From Ceratopteris richardii (lineage: Eukaryota > Streptophyta > Polypodiopsida > Polypodiales > Pteridaceae): a stretch of 64,000 nucleotides of DNA. Where the stretch lies: contig CM035422.1 in NCBI GenBank assembly GCA_020310875.1, forward strand, positions 56,568,406 to 56,632,405, given 5' to 3'. The translations under genes and the position numbers were made by a program. The notes beneath the pieces were generated by a model. It saw only the letters and a program-made list of their open reading frames with translations, was not told where the DNA came from and searched no databases. Below are positions 1-11,345 of this stretch, one piece after another (positions within the stretch are counted from its first letter, which is position 1; every line of letters starts with the position of its first letter).

Positions 1-2600
1 ACAATGGGTAGTGAAATGGGATGATGTGGATTGGATGGAGTTTCAGCATGCGAGGGACTTTGAGATGCAATGTCATCTATTTTTGTTTTCGCTTCTTTCA
101 GGCTTTCTTCTAGTTCTGATAACTTCCTATTCCACTTGCAATTGGCCTTCTCTCTGGTATCCTTCCATGTTCTTGTTTTCCTCTTACTAGGCTCTCGTGA
201 TTCACTCGACTCCGATTGCTCTACTGGTTTATCTTTTTTTAATGCTTGTGCCCTAGTAACTGCCTATACAGGAGCCACATTACTACTTCTTGCACTTGAA
301 TCCACCACTAAGCCTACCACATTAATGGGTGTAACCTTGGGTGCACTAGAGGGGTTTCTTGGACAATCTCTGGGGAGATGGGCTTTGCCACACTCAGGAC
401 AAAAGGCTTGTATTGTGATAGCCTGTCCTTGACCCGGAGATGGTGGGTGGGGACAATCACGAAGGAAGTGGTCACCTTGACATCTGAAACAAGGTCCTCT
501 AGGGGCTTGTGGTCTCATTTGTCTCAATTGGGGCCTCGAGTTAGGGTTTGTATACATGACATTCGAGTATTCAGGCTCCCAATTGTGTTGCATATGTGGT
601 GTCTCATATTGATACAAGTAAATCTCACTATGCTCAGCTGACTCTGTGTAATAAGCATGTCGACTACCTTCATGGGAGTAGTCTGAACTATGAGCATGAG
701 AGTCCTTCTCTGAGATTAGTGGGGTCACTAGCACCAATGCTCTATTAAGGTTCTCTTCTGCCACTGCATACTTAACTAGAATTACATTAGCAGGCACTGG
801 TGGTTGGTTTCCTAGGACTGGTTGTGGCCTATATGGTGCCTGATACTGTTGTTGTGGTCTATAATATGGCTATTGGTATTGGTTCTGATACCTACCTTGT
901 TGGTAAGGTTGCTGATAATCCTGTCTAACAGCCTGTCTATTGTATGGACAATCTTGAGCCGTATGGTTTGTGTATTTTCTCTCAATAGTGCAATATGGGG
1001 TATTCCTTTCTCTCATGTTCTGGTTGTGCATTGGGCATACATTAGCCATGTGGTCGCCTTCGCAGATATAACACCGATTCAATGGGGTGACTCTCGGTAT
1101 TTGTCCATTTTGGACTCCCAACTTCTTGGCAACTTGCTCTGCTATCTCATCCAACTCAGTGGAGGCTTTGGAGGTGTGACTCGTAGAACTATCAGAGTCT
1201 TTATAGAGTTTGGATAGTCCTAACTCCTCACCCAAGTTGTCTTCTATGTCAATGCAGGTCCGCACACACTCTTCTATGGATCTAGGCTCTTTCAAGTACA
1301 CATATGATCTTAACTTGGTGCTTAGTAAGCCATCTAAAAACAAAGCCACTTGTTTGGCTGGTGTGGGTAACTCTGGAGCAGGGCATCTCTCTAGATACTG
1401 TCTGAACCTTCTACCTGCTAGTCGCACTGTTTCTTGGGGTGTCTACTTAAAGCTGTGGATCAAAGATGATGTGTTATGCCTGATACCACTCTTGGAAAAT
1501 TCTACAATGAATTCGTCTAGCACCTGACCTATATCGCGATAGTTGCGACTACTCAGTGGTTGAAACCAAGCTAAGGCAGTGCCCTTAAGAGTCAGACCAA
1601 ATGCCTCGTACTGGGTGAACAAATCCTCAACCTGTTCTACTCTTAACACTTGTTTGAACTCGGCCACATGATCATAAGGATCTCCTGATCCGTTAAAATA
1701 ATTCTTCATTGCCTTGATCACTTGAGTGGGTCTAAGGGTTCTTGGGTGCTCTCGGGGTCTGGGCAATGGAAAATCATGTTCATCTCTTTGTTGCCTATGT
1801 GCTTGATATCTCTCTCTTTCAGGTTTTTCATTTTCAAATCCTGACCTATTCCTGCCCACCGTGTGTGCAAAACTTACCTCAGGTCTCTCTCTAGTTCTTT
1901 CTCTCTGGGCTTCATGAGCTTGGGATGATCCTACTCCTTGGAGGCCATGGGAAACATTGGATCTTGGTGGAGGGAAAATCAATTCACTCTTCCAAGTATA
2001 TGCATGTCTATCATGTTCTGTTACCAAGAAAATTTTCTCTGATGTGTTATCCAGGTAGACCACTTTGCCTGGTGTCTCTGGATCCTTGAACTCGTAGATG
2101 ATGACTATGCCCAATTGGCTTGGTTGATCTGGCTTGAATCTCCAAAAGGCTTCCTCTATTTCTCTATTCAAGAATAGTTCTATGCTTTTGTTGTCTTAAG
2201 GGATCCAGTCTGGAGTGATCACTCTGGTCAACACTGACTTACCTCTAGGAGTCTGGGGTCCTTGTCCTACATTTCCTTGTTCTAGGTCTCCTATCTCATT
2301 CTCATGAATGATATTTCCAAACTCATCGGTCCTATCTGGTTGGTTGGTAACCACATACATGGTTCCTTCCTTATCAATGTATGAACCCTCTTCGAACTTG
2401 ACCACCGGGTGTTCAAGTCCAAAGGATTGATCTGGATTTTTTAGTTGGACCACTGATCGCCTCAAGCCATCCTTATAGATGCGAGCACCTAATCGGTTGG
2501 TCCGAATATATTCCAACTGTGTCTTATAGGGACCTTCAGTGTTTGTAGATGGGCAGTCCCTGAGCCACCTGTAGGTTTCCCCATGCTAAAAGACATTTCT
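1..2600 (-). pseudogene. gag remnant, family 1
   Basis: Broken minus-strand gag. From its N-terminal side it shows a conserved segment with the Y-x-DK-x-G-x-YVV motif (about 2400-2340), the retrotransposon gag core around FNGSGDPYDHVAEFKQVLR (about 1720-1500), and CX2CX3HX4C knuckles at about 1073-1030 and in the 540-350 region. The known role of this family is to form the particle and bind the RNA genome. It matches plus-strand 5555-7911 closely, which makes the two copies possible partners for recombination. Confidence 0.85.
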
Positions 2601-2879
2601 AAGTCACTTGTGTCTAAACTTAGTCCGTAAGGATGACCACTTAGTTATTGTGCCCAAGACTTGGATGTATGGTTGACACTAGCCTCAGAAGATCTAATGC
2701 TTTGTTTATCCTTGCCTAAGTGTCTACCAGATCTCAGGTTCATAAGCTTTAGTCAAGAGTCCAAATTTTCCCTTTGGTATGGTTCAAAATTCTTTGGAGC
2801 CCCCTTGGTTCCCTAGTCCCACTTGAGGGTCAACTTCAAATTATCTTATCTCAAAATCAACGCGTTATTCTTGGGGGTC
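2601..2879 (-). other. Leader between repeat array and gag, family 1
   Basis: The gag start region and the non-repetitive end of the leader. The same sequence recurs at 33590-33860 in element H. I see no other feature in it. Confidence 0.6.
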
Positions 2880-3770
2880 AAAACAGGCAAACAGGACCTT
2901 TTAGAGAAAATCGCGATGTTGTGAAATCAAGAGAATCGCGATTTTGTGAAATCAGAGAATCACGATTTTGAGCACAAAATCGTGTTTTTGAAAATCGCGA
3001 TGTTGAGCACAAAATCGTGTTTTTGGCTGAAAATCGTGATTTGTGAGAATCACGATTTTGAGCACAGAATCGTGTTTTTTGGCTGAAAATCGTGATTTGT
3101 GAGAATCGCGATTTTGAGCAGAGAATCGTGTTTTCACAAAATCGTGTTTTTCACAAAATCGTGTTTTTCACAAAATCGTGGTTCTCAGAATCGTGTTTTT
3201 TTTTTTTGACGTGAAAATCGCGATTTTGTCTCAGAGAATCGTGTTTTCACAAAATCGTGTTTTTGAGAATCGTGTTCTCACAGAATCGTGTTTTTTGCTA
3301 AAAATCATGATTTGTGAGAATCGCGATTTTGAGCACAACCACAGAATCGCGTTTTCTCAGAATCGTGTTTTTTGGCTGAAAGTTGCGACTTTGAGCAGAG
3401 AATCGTGTTTTTCACAAAATCGTGTCTTTCACAAAATCGTGGTTCTCAGAATCGTGTTTTTTTTTTTTGACGTGAAAATCGCGATTTTTTCTCAGAGAAT
3501 CGTGTTTTCACAAAATCGTGTTTTCACAAAATCGTGTTTTAGAGAATCGCCTTTTTCACAGAATCGTGTGTTTGGCTGAAAATCGTGATTTGTGAGAATC
3601 ACGATTTTGAGCACAACCACAGAATCGCGATTCTGAGAATGACCACAGAATCGTGATTCTTTCAGCAAGCTTTTAGGCGGGAAACAGAAAATCGTGATTT
3701 TTCAAAAAATTTTGAATTTTCACAGAATCGCGATTTTCATCACAGAATCGCGTTTTTTGGCGGAAAATTC
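2880..3770 (-). repeat. Leader short-repeat array, palindrome AAAATCGCGATTTT
   Basis: Dozens of degenerate units of 10-25 bases built on AAAATCGCGATTTT and its variant AGAATCGTGTTTT, with irregular spacers such as GAGCACA. The array lies in the untranslated leader between primer site and gag. A matching array lies at 33870-34745 in element H. Open frames through it (repeated SQNRVF-like peptides) are a by-product of the repeat. Seen directly; function unknown. Confidence 0.92.
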
Positions 3771-4080
3771 AAATTTTTGAGCGCCGGCAATGGCGAGCTC
3801 CATATGAGCAGAAAATCATGAAAAAAACACAACGCTTGCTCTCCCTTGCACCTCTTAACTCCTTCCCACACAATAATGCATGAGAAATGGTATGAAAATG
3901 GTGAAAATGCACTACAAAACAAGAAAGTTCTATGAAGAAGAAGATAGAAGATGGTGGAGATGATGATGATGAAGAAGATGAAGAAGAAAAATCAGAAAAT
4001 GAACAAAATGACAGTTTTTTTACCTTCCAACGTCGCAAATCTACGATCTTACCATCACAACGCTCGTCCTCGAAGCTCTC
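3771..4080 (-). other. Primer-proximal leader, family 1
   Basis: Non-coding leader with a purine-rich stretch of GAA/GAT triplets (about 3930-4000 on the plus strand). The same sequence recurs at 34746-35061. No coding signal. Confidence 0.6.
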
Positions 4081-4098
4081 TCCCCGGCAACGGCGCCA
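4081..4098 (-). promoter_or_regulatory. Primer-binding site, tRNA-Asp
   Basis: The plus strand reads TCCCCGGCAACGGCGCCA, the 3' end of plant tRNA-Asp including CCA. The minus strand therefore carries the complementary primer site, 8 bases downstream of the LTR. It primes minus-strand DNA synthesis in elements of this type. Confidence 0.93.
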
Positions 4099-4106
4099 AA
4101 ATTTGA

Positions 4107-4714
4107 TGTAGCTCAAGAGTAAGCACCACCTCCTTTACTTGTCAATCTGCGGAGACGTGAGGACTGGTATGAAGACCACGAGCAAGTGAAGGCACAAGTG
4201 CGTGAGTGAAAGCACACAAACATGCACACACATACACACACACGCGCACAAAGTAAGATCAAAGAGAGGAACAATGGAAAGCTTCGATTGCCAAAGAATT
4301 CTCTTACAAAATCTCTATTCTCTATCAAGCTAACCTCAAAGATGAGCTCTCTAGCTCTTTTTATAGTTTTTTTACTAGTTTTTGGCCCTGTCCAGACCTA
4401 GTGTCCAGCCTAGTTAAAAATTAGGTTCCAGGGCTTATCTGAGGGCTCAAACGAAGTCTAAAAATTATGAAAATTGGTATGATAGTACTCCTAATTCTCC
4501 TCAAGCTCGAGGACTCCTCGGCTTGCACAAAATAGAGCTACAAAAATAGAAAATGGTATTTACAATGGTTTTAGTGATGGAAATCACTATTTTTGTAGGG
4601 GATTCTTCTGAAAATTTGACATACACTTCTTGGAGCTCCCTACTTGCTCCCTTTCCTTGTGTGTCCACCTTTTGATGTGCTTCCATGCTTTGTCCTTAAC
4701 TTTGAGCTTCAACA
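4107..4714 (-). repeat. 5' LTR of family-1 element E1
   Basis: 608 bp, beginning TGTTGAAGCTCAA and ending TTGAGCTACA on the minus strand, so the ends are nearly inverted copies of each other. It contains a 7-bp-stem hairpin at 4572-4589, a TATA box at 4357-4365 followed by an AGCT-rich palindrome, and a GT-rich stretch near the 3' end. By eye it is about 98-99% identical to 15761-16367. The flanking 5 bp are ATTGT on the plus strand (4715-4719). Confidence 0.93.
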
Positions 4715-4810
4715 ATTGTTAACAGACCTAGCACGGGGGCTACGATTAGAAGAACACCACCTTGCTTCCGATGTGGTTCAATATTATGTCCAACGCACAG
4801 CTAGACAAGG

Positions 4811-4830
4811 GTCTGTCGGAGACGACAGAC
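4811..4830 (+). promoter_or_regulatory. Hairpin upstream of polypurine tract, family 2
   Basis: GTCTGTC, loop GGAGAC, GACAGAC: a perfect 7-bp stem lying 2 bases before the polypurine tract. The same stem with a different loop occurs at 15725-15744 in family 1. Confidence 0.75.
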
Positions 4831-4832
4831 GC

Positions 4833-4846
4833 GAGAGAGGGGGGGG
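4833..4846 (+). promoter_or_regulatory. Polypurine tract, family 2
   Basis: A run of purines (GAGAGAGG then G's) directly abutting the TGTTGG start of the LTR. This is the expected primer for plus-strand synthesis. Confidence 0.9.
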
Positions 4847-5554
4847 TGTTGGCAGTAGTCAAGGAACTGAAGGACTCACAAGACAAGGAAGCCTACGAAG
4901 GGAGTCGGAGCGAAGAGAAGGCACAAGCAGACACAGTAGTCAAAGAAGATCTGGCAAGTAGGCCATCTAAATTTTTCATGCATCAAAGAGGTGGGCACAC
5001 AAGAAGGAGGAGCAAGTAGGGAGCTCCAGGAAATGTATGTCACACTGTTAGAAGAAATTCCTACAAAAATAGTGATTCTCATCACTAAAAACCATTGTAA
5101 ATATCATTTCATATCTTTGTAGCTCCATTTTGTGGAAGCCAAGGAGTCCTTGAGCTTGAGGAGCGTTAGAAGTACCTACCTATCAGTTTTCACATTTTTT
5201 AGACTCCGTTTGAACCTCCAAATAGGCCAGAGAACCTAATTTTTAACTAGGCCAGACACTAGGTCTGGACAGGGGCAGAAACTAGTCAAAAACTATAAAT
5301 AGAGCTAGAGAGCTCATTTTTGAGGTTAGCTGGTAATAGAATTGAACTTGTATGAGCATTTTGGAAGTAATCTAAAAGAACTCCATTGTCCTCCTCTTTG
5401 TTCTTGCTGTGAGTGCGCGTGTGTGTGTATGTGTGTGCATGTTTGTGTGCTTCTCACTCACGCACTTGTGCCTTCACTTGCTCGAGGTCATCATACCATC
5501 CTCACGTCTTCCCGGATTGACATTAAAGGAGGTGCTACTCATCACTGAGCTACA
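4847..5554 (+). repeat. 3' LTR of family-2 element A
   Basis: 708 bp, TGTTGGCAGTAG to GAGCTACA. It contains the conserved hairpin at 5070-5087, a TATA box TATAAATAG at 5294-5302, and a GT-rich stretch at about 5410-5450. By eye it is about 99% identical to the minus-strand LTR at 32614-33324. The next bases, TATGT (5555-5559), are the word that precedes the other LTR, and both lie at the same place in family-1 gag. Confidence 0.94.
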
Positions 5555-8500
5555 TATGTGGTCACCAACCAACCAAATCGGACTGATGAGTTTGGAAGTA
5601 TCATTTCTGAGAATGAGATAGGAGACCTAGAACAAGGAAATGTAGGACAAGGACCCCAGACTCCTAGAGGCAAGTCAGTTTTGATGAGAGTGATCACTCC
5701 AAACTGGATCCCTCAAGACAACAAAAGCATAGAACTATTCTTGAATAGAGAAACAGATGAAGCCTTTTGGAGATTCAAGCAAGATCAACCTAGTCAATTG
5801 GGCATAGTCATCATCTATGAATTCAAGGATCCAGAGACACCAGGCAAAGTGGTCTACCTGGATAACACATCAGAGAAAATTTTCTTGGTAACAGAACATG
5901 ATAGACATGAATATACTTGGAAGAGTGAATTGATTTTCCCTCCACCAAGATCCAATGTTTCCCATGGCCTCCAAGGAGTAGGATCATCCCAAGCTCATGA
6001 AGCCCAGAGAGAAAGAACTAGAGAGAGACATGAGGTAAGTTTTGCACACACGGTGGGCAGGAATAGGTCAGGATTTGAAAATGAAAGACCTGAAAGAGAG
6101 AGACATCAAGCACATAGGCAACAAAGAGATGAATAGGATTTTCCATTGCCCAGACCCCGAGAGCACCCAAGAACCCTTAGACCCACTCAAGTGATCAAGG
6201 CAATGAAGAATTATTTTGACGGATCAGGAGATCCTTATGATCATGTGGCCGAGTTCAAACAAGTGTTAAGAGCAGAACAGGTTGAGGATTTGTTCACCAA
6301 GTACGAGGCATTTGGTATGACTCTTAAGGGCACTGCCTTAGCTTGGTTTCAACCACTGAGTAGTCGCAACTATCGCGATATAGGTCAGCTGCTAGACGAA
6401 TTCATTGTAGAATTTTCCAAGAGTGGTATCAGGCATAACACATCATCTTTGATCCACAGCTTTAAGCAGACACCCCAAGAAACAATATGACTAGCAAGTA
6501 GAAGGTTCAGACAGTATCTAGAGAGATGCCCTGCTCCAGAGTTACCCACACCAGCCAAACAAGTGGCTTTGTTTTTAGATGGCTTACTAAGCACCAAGTT
6601 AAGATCATATGTGTACTTGAAAGAGCCTAGATCCATAGAAGAGTGTGTGCGGACCTGCATTGACATAGAAGACAACTTGGGTGAGGAGTTAGGACTATCC
6701 AAACTCTATAAAGACTCTGATAGTTCTATGAGTCACACCTCCAAAGCCTCCACTGAGTTGGATGAGATAGCAGAGCAAGTTGCCAAGAAGTTGGGAGTCC
6801 AAAATAGACAAACACAGAGAGTCACCCCATTGAATCGGTGTTATATCTGCGGAGGTGACCACATGGCTAATGTATGCCCAATGCACAACCAGAACATGAG
6901 AGAAAGGAATACCCCATACTGCACTATTGAAAGGAAGTACACAAACCATACGGCTCAGGATTGTCCCTACAATAGGCAGGCTGTTAGACAGAATTATCAG
7001 CAACCTTACCCACAAGGTAGGTATCAGAACCAATACCAACAGCCATATTATAGACCACAATAGCAATATCAAGCACCATATAGGCCACAACCAGTCTTGG
7101 GAAACCAACCACCAGCTCCTGCCAATACAATTCCAGTTAAGTATGCAGTGGCAGAAGAGAACCTTAATAGAGCATTGGTGCCAGTGACCCCACTGATCTC
7201 AGAGAATGACTCTCATGCTCATAGTTCAGACTACTCCCTTGAAGGTAGTCCACATGCTTATTACACAGAGTCACCTGAACATAGTGAGATTTATCCGTAT
7301 CAATATGAGGCACCACTTATGGAACAAAATTGGGAGCTTGAATACTCCAATGTCATGTACACAAATGCTAACCCTAGGCCCCAATTGAGACAAGTAAGAC
7401 CACAAGCCCCTAGAGGACCATGTTTCAGATGTCAGGGCGACCATTTCCTTCGTGATTGTCCCCACCCACCATCTCCAAGTCAAGGACAGTCTATCACAAT
7501 ACAGGCTTTTTGTCTTGATTGTGGCAAAGACCATCTCCCTAGAGATTGTCCAAGAAACCCCTCTAGTGCACCCAAGATTACACCCATTAATGTGGTAGGT
7601 TTAGTGGCGGATTCAAGTTCAAGTAGCAATAATGTGGCTCCTATACAAGCTGTCACTAGAGCACAAGCCTTAAAACAAGATAAACCAGAAGAGCAATCCG
7701 AGTCGAGCGAGTCGGGAGAACTTAGTAAGAGGAAAACAAGAACATGGAAGGATACCAGAGAAAAGGCCAATCGTAAGTGGAATAAAAAGTTTTCGGAACT
7801 AGAAGAAAGCTTGAAAGACGCAAAAACAAAAATAGAAGACATTGCATCTCAAAACCCCTCCCATGCCGAAGCTCCATCCACTCCACCTCATCCCATCCCA
7901 CCACCCATTGTAAATAGACCACAACCAGGGTCTGTTCTTGCAGATCCAACCCCAGAAGGCTTGGACATGATGTTCAAGGCCTATCAGGCTCATCTTCAAG
8001 AAGGGCCAACATCTGCAAACCTAAACAAGAGTTATCCTAGAGCGGACTTAGAGATTGAACGAATGAAAATGTGCATGAAAATGGTAGAACAAGCTCAAGC
8101 TATACTCGAGACTAGTCAAAAGTTCAATCAGACAAACTCTATCAAACCAGATTTGCATTTCCAAGGGTTACTAGAAAGATTAGAGCAGTTGGTAAACAAA
8201 CCACAAGTTTCTTTACCTCCACAGGCTCAACTAGTTATTGAGAGAGGAAGCTCACCACCAATGGGAGCTTATGTTCCTAATTCAACGGATGTTGGAATGC
8301 CTCCTTCAATTCAACAGTACTCTCAAGAGTTCTTGCGGGAAATACAAGAAGAGAAATGGGCCAAGGAGAAGGGTAACTCCCCTCCTATTCCTGAGATTGA
8401 TGATCTTCATGATCAATTTCCCCAAGACATTCCATCTATTTATGGAGATGAAGAAGAACAACAAGAAGACGAAAGATTAGATTTTGAATCTAATACCCTA

Positions 8501-8790
8501 GAAGAACTGCCTCAATTTCTAGGTCCATGGGAATCTGAATCTCTCCAGATTAGAGCTCCCACAATACTGGTAAGAAATGAAGACTCAGTGGTTCCAAGGA
8601 ACACTGATGTCATGAAGAACACTAAGGTTCAGTGTCACCTCACTGTAGAAGAGATGCTCAAAGCAAAACCTGAGCTATGGAATCATGTGAAGGATCAGGT
8701 TCCAGAACTTGAGTCCAATATGCCAAAAACAAGCTCTAAGCAGAAAGTACCAGAGATACCTCTAGACAAAATAGGGGACATGTGTGAGGG
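5555..8790 (+). pseudogene. gag remnant, family 1
   Basis: Broken gag. In order: the end of the N-terminal Y-x-DK-x-G domain; a charged RERTRERHE region; the gag core (GSGDPYDHVAEFKQVLRAEQ, about 6220-6300); CX2CX3HX4C knuckles at 6839-6877, 7423-7461 and 7511-7549 plus a degenerate Cys-His cluster at 6920-6964; a Glu/Lys-rich coiled segment (about 7690-7860); a proline-rich segment (about 7860-7920); and an acidic C-terminal part. Family role: capsid formation and RNA binding. The H spacing of three rather than four residues is unusual. Confidence 0.88.
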
Positions 8791-9205
8791 TGAAGAAGGT
8801 AATACTTATCTTCCAATCACCTACCAAGGTTACACAACCAAAACAATCATAGATTGAGGTGCTGGTGTTGCTATTGCGACCACCTCCTTGTGGAAGCAAT
8901 GGGGCAAGCCCACATTAAGACCAACTAGAATGAAGCTTCAAATGGCTGATGGTCATTTTGAAAGACCTCTAGGATTGCTAGAAGGGATAACTCTAACCAC
9001 TTGTGGTGTAGAGTTTGAGCACACATTTGCTATATGTGACTTTGAGAAAAATAATGTCTATGAGATGATCCTAGGAAGACCCTTCCTACGACAATTGCAA
9101 ATAGTACAGGATTGGGGAACCAACTTCTTGTACTTGCAGCACTTAGGGGTCACCACCAAGGTCAATTTGAAGGATTACTCCTTCAGAGATGTACCACCCC
9201 TATAG
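8791..9205 (+). pseudogene. First aspartic protease domain, family 1
   Basis: Retropepsin-like segment. It starts at a GYTTK-x-I-I-D strand, followed by GAGVAI and later ILGRPFLR (the ILG/LLG flap-side motif of the family) and a W-G-T-NFLYLQ end. It sits between gag and RT, the usual place. Broken. Function inferred from the motif order and from its family-2 counterpart at about 27200-26700. Confidence 0.8.
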
Positions 9206-9661
9206 TGGAATCCTATCCACAAAGCGAAAGAAGATTCCATCTCTGTGCATTCTGAAAGTTCACCTGATCCATCATGGTTGCATGAAGATACTCATTTGTG
9301 GATGTGCAAGGTCGCAGAGGAAGAGGAAAAATGTTTAAAGGCAAGAGAAGAAGGAACTTCGCAAGGAGATAGACCAATTAAAGACCCAGCCTATACACCG
9401 ATGATCTTTCCAGATGAGGAATTTGAGCCTCATGGCTAGCCAGAAATCTTAGCCACCATGGACATTGCTGTCAATGAAGAACAATGGACACCTCATTGTG
9501 ATGAGGAGGGTTATGATATCTCAGTGTTCATGTGTCAGCCCTTGCTAGAAGAATGTGACCCTAGTGATGTCATAGAAGAAGAAGAGAATGACGATGATAT
9601 AGAGTCCATTGTGATGGATAGTTGCTTTAACTGAGAGCAGCACTATCTAGAAGATATAGGA
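9206..9661 (+). other. Acidic linker between protease and RT, family 1
   Basis: Broken coding stretch rich in Glu and Asp (HEDTHLWMCKVAEEEEK, EEEENDDDIESI). The counterpart in family 2 is at about 26700-26150. No domain recognised. Confidence 0.6.
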
Positions 9662-11345
9662 GTGTTCGCCCAGAAAGAAGAAGAACCTCTCACAAGTATT
9701 AAAATGGTAAATTCAAAGGATGGAAGTGAGAGCAGTCAAAAGAAAAAGAAAAGAAAAGCAGTGAAACCAGAAGAGGAGGAATCATTATTTGAAGTACGAG
9801 AAAACTTCAAGAAATATGAAGTTGACGACCGCAAAATTTTGGTACGCATGCCTAAGAGAGAGGCCATCATAGGAGAATCATACGATAATAAAGAAAAGAC
9901 CAAGAAAATTGTAGTGACCATTGAAGAGAACGAAGAGAGATGCACATATATAGGAGATGACCTAAGTGCAAGAGAAGAAATGGAGCTTGTAGCTCTATTA
10001 AGGGAATATAGGGATGTGTTTGCGTGGCATTATAGAGACTTGAAAGGGGTAGATCCAAGAATTTTCTCTCATACTATCCCCATGACTGCTGATGTTAAGC
10101 CCACCAAACAGAAGCCTTACACATATAATGATACATATGCAGCCAAAATAAAAGAGGAAATTGATAGGCTGATTGAAGCTGGATTCATCTATGAGATTGA
10201 GCATACTGAATGGGTGTCCCCCATTGTAGTGGTGCCCAAGAAGAACGGTAAGTTACGAGTGTGTATTAACCTTAAAAAAGTTAATGCCGCTACTATCAGA
10301 GATAGTTATCTGCTTCCAATCACGGAACACCTATTGGAGCGTGTTGCAGGCAAGGAAGTTTATAGCTTCCTTGATGGATTTTCACGTTACAATCAAGTAG
10401 CCATTGCCCCAGAAGATCAACACAAAACAGCTTTTGCCACAGAGTGGGGAATCTTTGCATTTCGTGTGATGCCATTTGGGCTCACAAATGCACCTGCAAC
10501 ATTCCAAAGGCTCATGTGTCATGTCTTCAAAGAGTTCTTGCGAAAGAGCTTAGAAGTATATGTGGACGATTTATGTGCCCATTCCCAAGAAAGAAGATAC
10601 CACATCCCTGAGCTCAGACAAATCTTCAACAAGTGTAGAGAATATCGAGTGTGTCTGAACCCAGAAAAGTGTGTGTTCATGGTGCGTCAAGGTAAAATCT
10701 TAGGTCATATTGTTTCTAACAATGGAATCTCAACAGATGAAGAAAAGGTACGAGCCATAGCGGAGCTGCCAAGGCCAAGGAATGTTAAAAGAGGTACAAG
10801 CCTTTATGGGCCATTGTGGATATTACCGTAGGTTTATCCACATGTACGTGATCATAGCTAGACCCCTTTATGCCTTGTTGTCTAATTTTGAGTGGAACGA
10901 CGAATGTGAGAATTCTTTCAATGAACTGAAGAAACGTTTGTGCTCAGCACCAATTCTGACCACTCCTGATTGGAATAAACCATTCCATGTCCATGTGGAT
11001 GCATCCAATCACGCCATAGGATGTGTGCTAGCACAACCCACAGGTGAAGGAAACTTAGATTCGCCTATAGCATACGCTAGTAGACAACTAAACCCAGCTG
11101 AAAGAAACTATACCACAACTGAGCGAGAGGGCTTAGGTGTGGTATATGCTGTGAAGAAGTTTAGACACTACTTATTGGCCAACAAATTCAAGTTTTTCAC
11201 TGATCATCAAGCTTTGCTATATTTGGTCAATAAACCTTGCAATACAGGACGATTAGTAAGATGGTTTCTCTTACTAATGGAATATGACTTTGAAGTTGTT
11301 GTCAGGAAGGGTAGCACCCACCTTAGGGCGGATCACCGCAAGGAG
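9662..11345 (+). pseudogene. Reverse transcriptase and RNase H, family 1
   Basis: An N-terminal Lys-rich stretch (about 9735-9770) precedes the RT. RT motifs visible: EWVSPIVVVPKKNGKLRVCI (about 10206), YSFLDGFS (about 10360), TAFATEWGIFAFRVMPFGL (about 10427) and the catalytic YVDD at 10559-10570. RNase H follows with HVHVDASNHAIG (about 10988), YTTTEREGL and FFTDHQALLYL (about 11195). Known role: copies element RNA into DNA and removes the RNA. Ty3/Gypsy type by order (RT and RNase H before integrase). Broken. Confidence 0.93.

Larger units (their letters stand above)
1..4714 (-). mobile_element. Ty3/Gypsy family-1 element, 5' part (element E1, gag possibly shared with H)
   Basis: On the minus strand this runs 5' LTR (4714 to 4107), tRNA-Asp primer site, long leader with a short-repeat array, then gag, which leaves the window at base 1. 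Its LTR is almost identical to the plus-strand LTR at 15761-16367, and the bases beside the two LTRs are the same 5-bp word (ACAAT in element orientation), so they are the two ends of one insertion now on opposite strands. Part of gag near the left edge may belong to element H after recombination. Broken, with a handful of breaks. Confidence 0.88.
4715..4846 (+). other. 3' end of the family-2 cargo unit, with hairpin and polypurine tract
   Basis: This is the far side of the target into which E1 inserted: it starts with the E1 target word ATTGT, and the other side of that target is at 16368-16372. It holds the end of the unrecognised family-2 coding unit, then an inverted repeat at 4811-4830 (GTCTGTC, 6-base loop, GACAGAC), then the polypurine tract at 4833-4846 abutting the LTR. 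Confidence 0.8.

Noticed and set aside
3178-3579. Open frame with repeated SQNRVF peptides
   Set aside because: It follows from the short repeat itself; the same kind of frame appears in the other array. No start context or conservation as protein.
2880-3770. CRISPR-like or satellite array
   Set aside because: Units are degenerate, irregularly spaced and lack unique spacers of fixed size. The array lies in a retrotransposon leader and recurs in the same place in another copy.
4081-4098. tRNA-Asp gene
   Set aside because: Only the 3' end of the tRNA sequence is present, next to an LTR. It is a primer-binding site.
4113-4328. Cys-rich small protein (VCVCVCMFVCF) recurring at 5342, 16146, 32577 and 35094
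   Set aside because: Product of the GT-rich stretch inside LTRs.
4847-5554. Solo LTR
   Set aside because: It has a polypurine tract and element sequence directly upstream, and a near-identical partner at 32614-33324 with the same target word.
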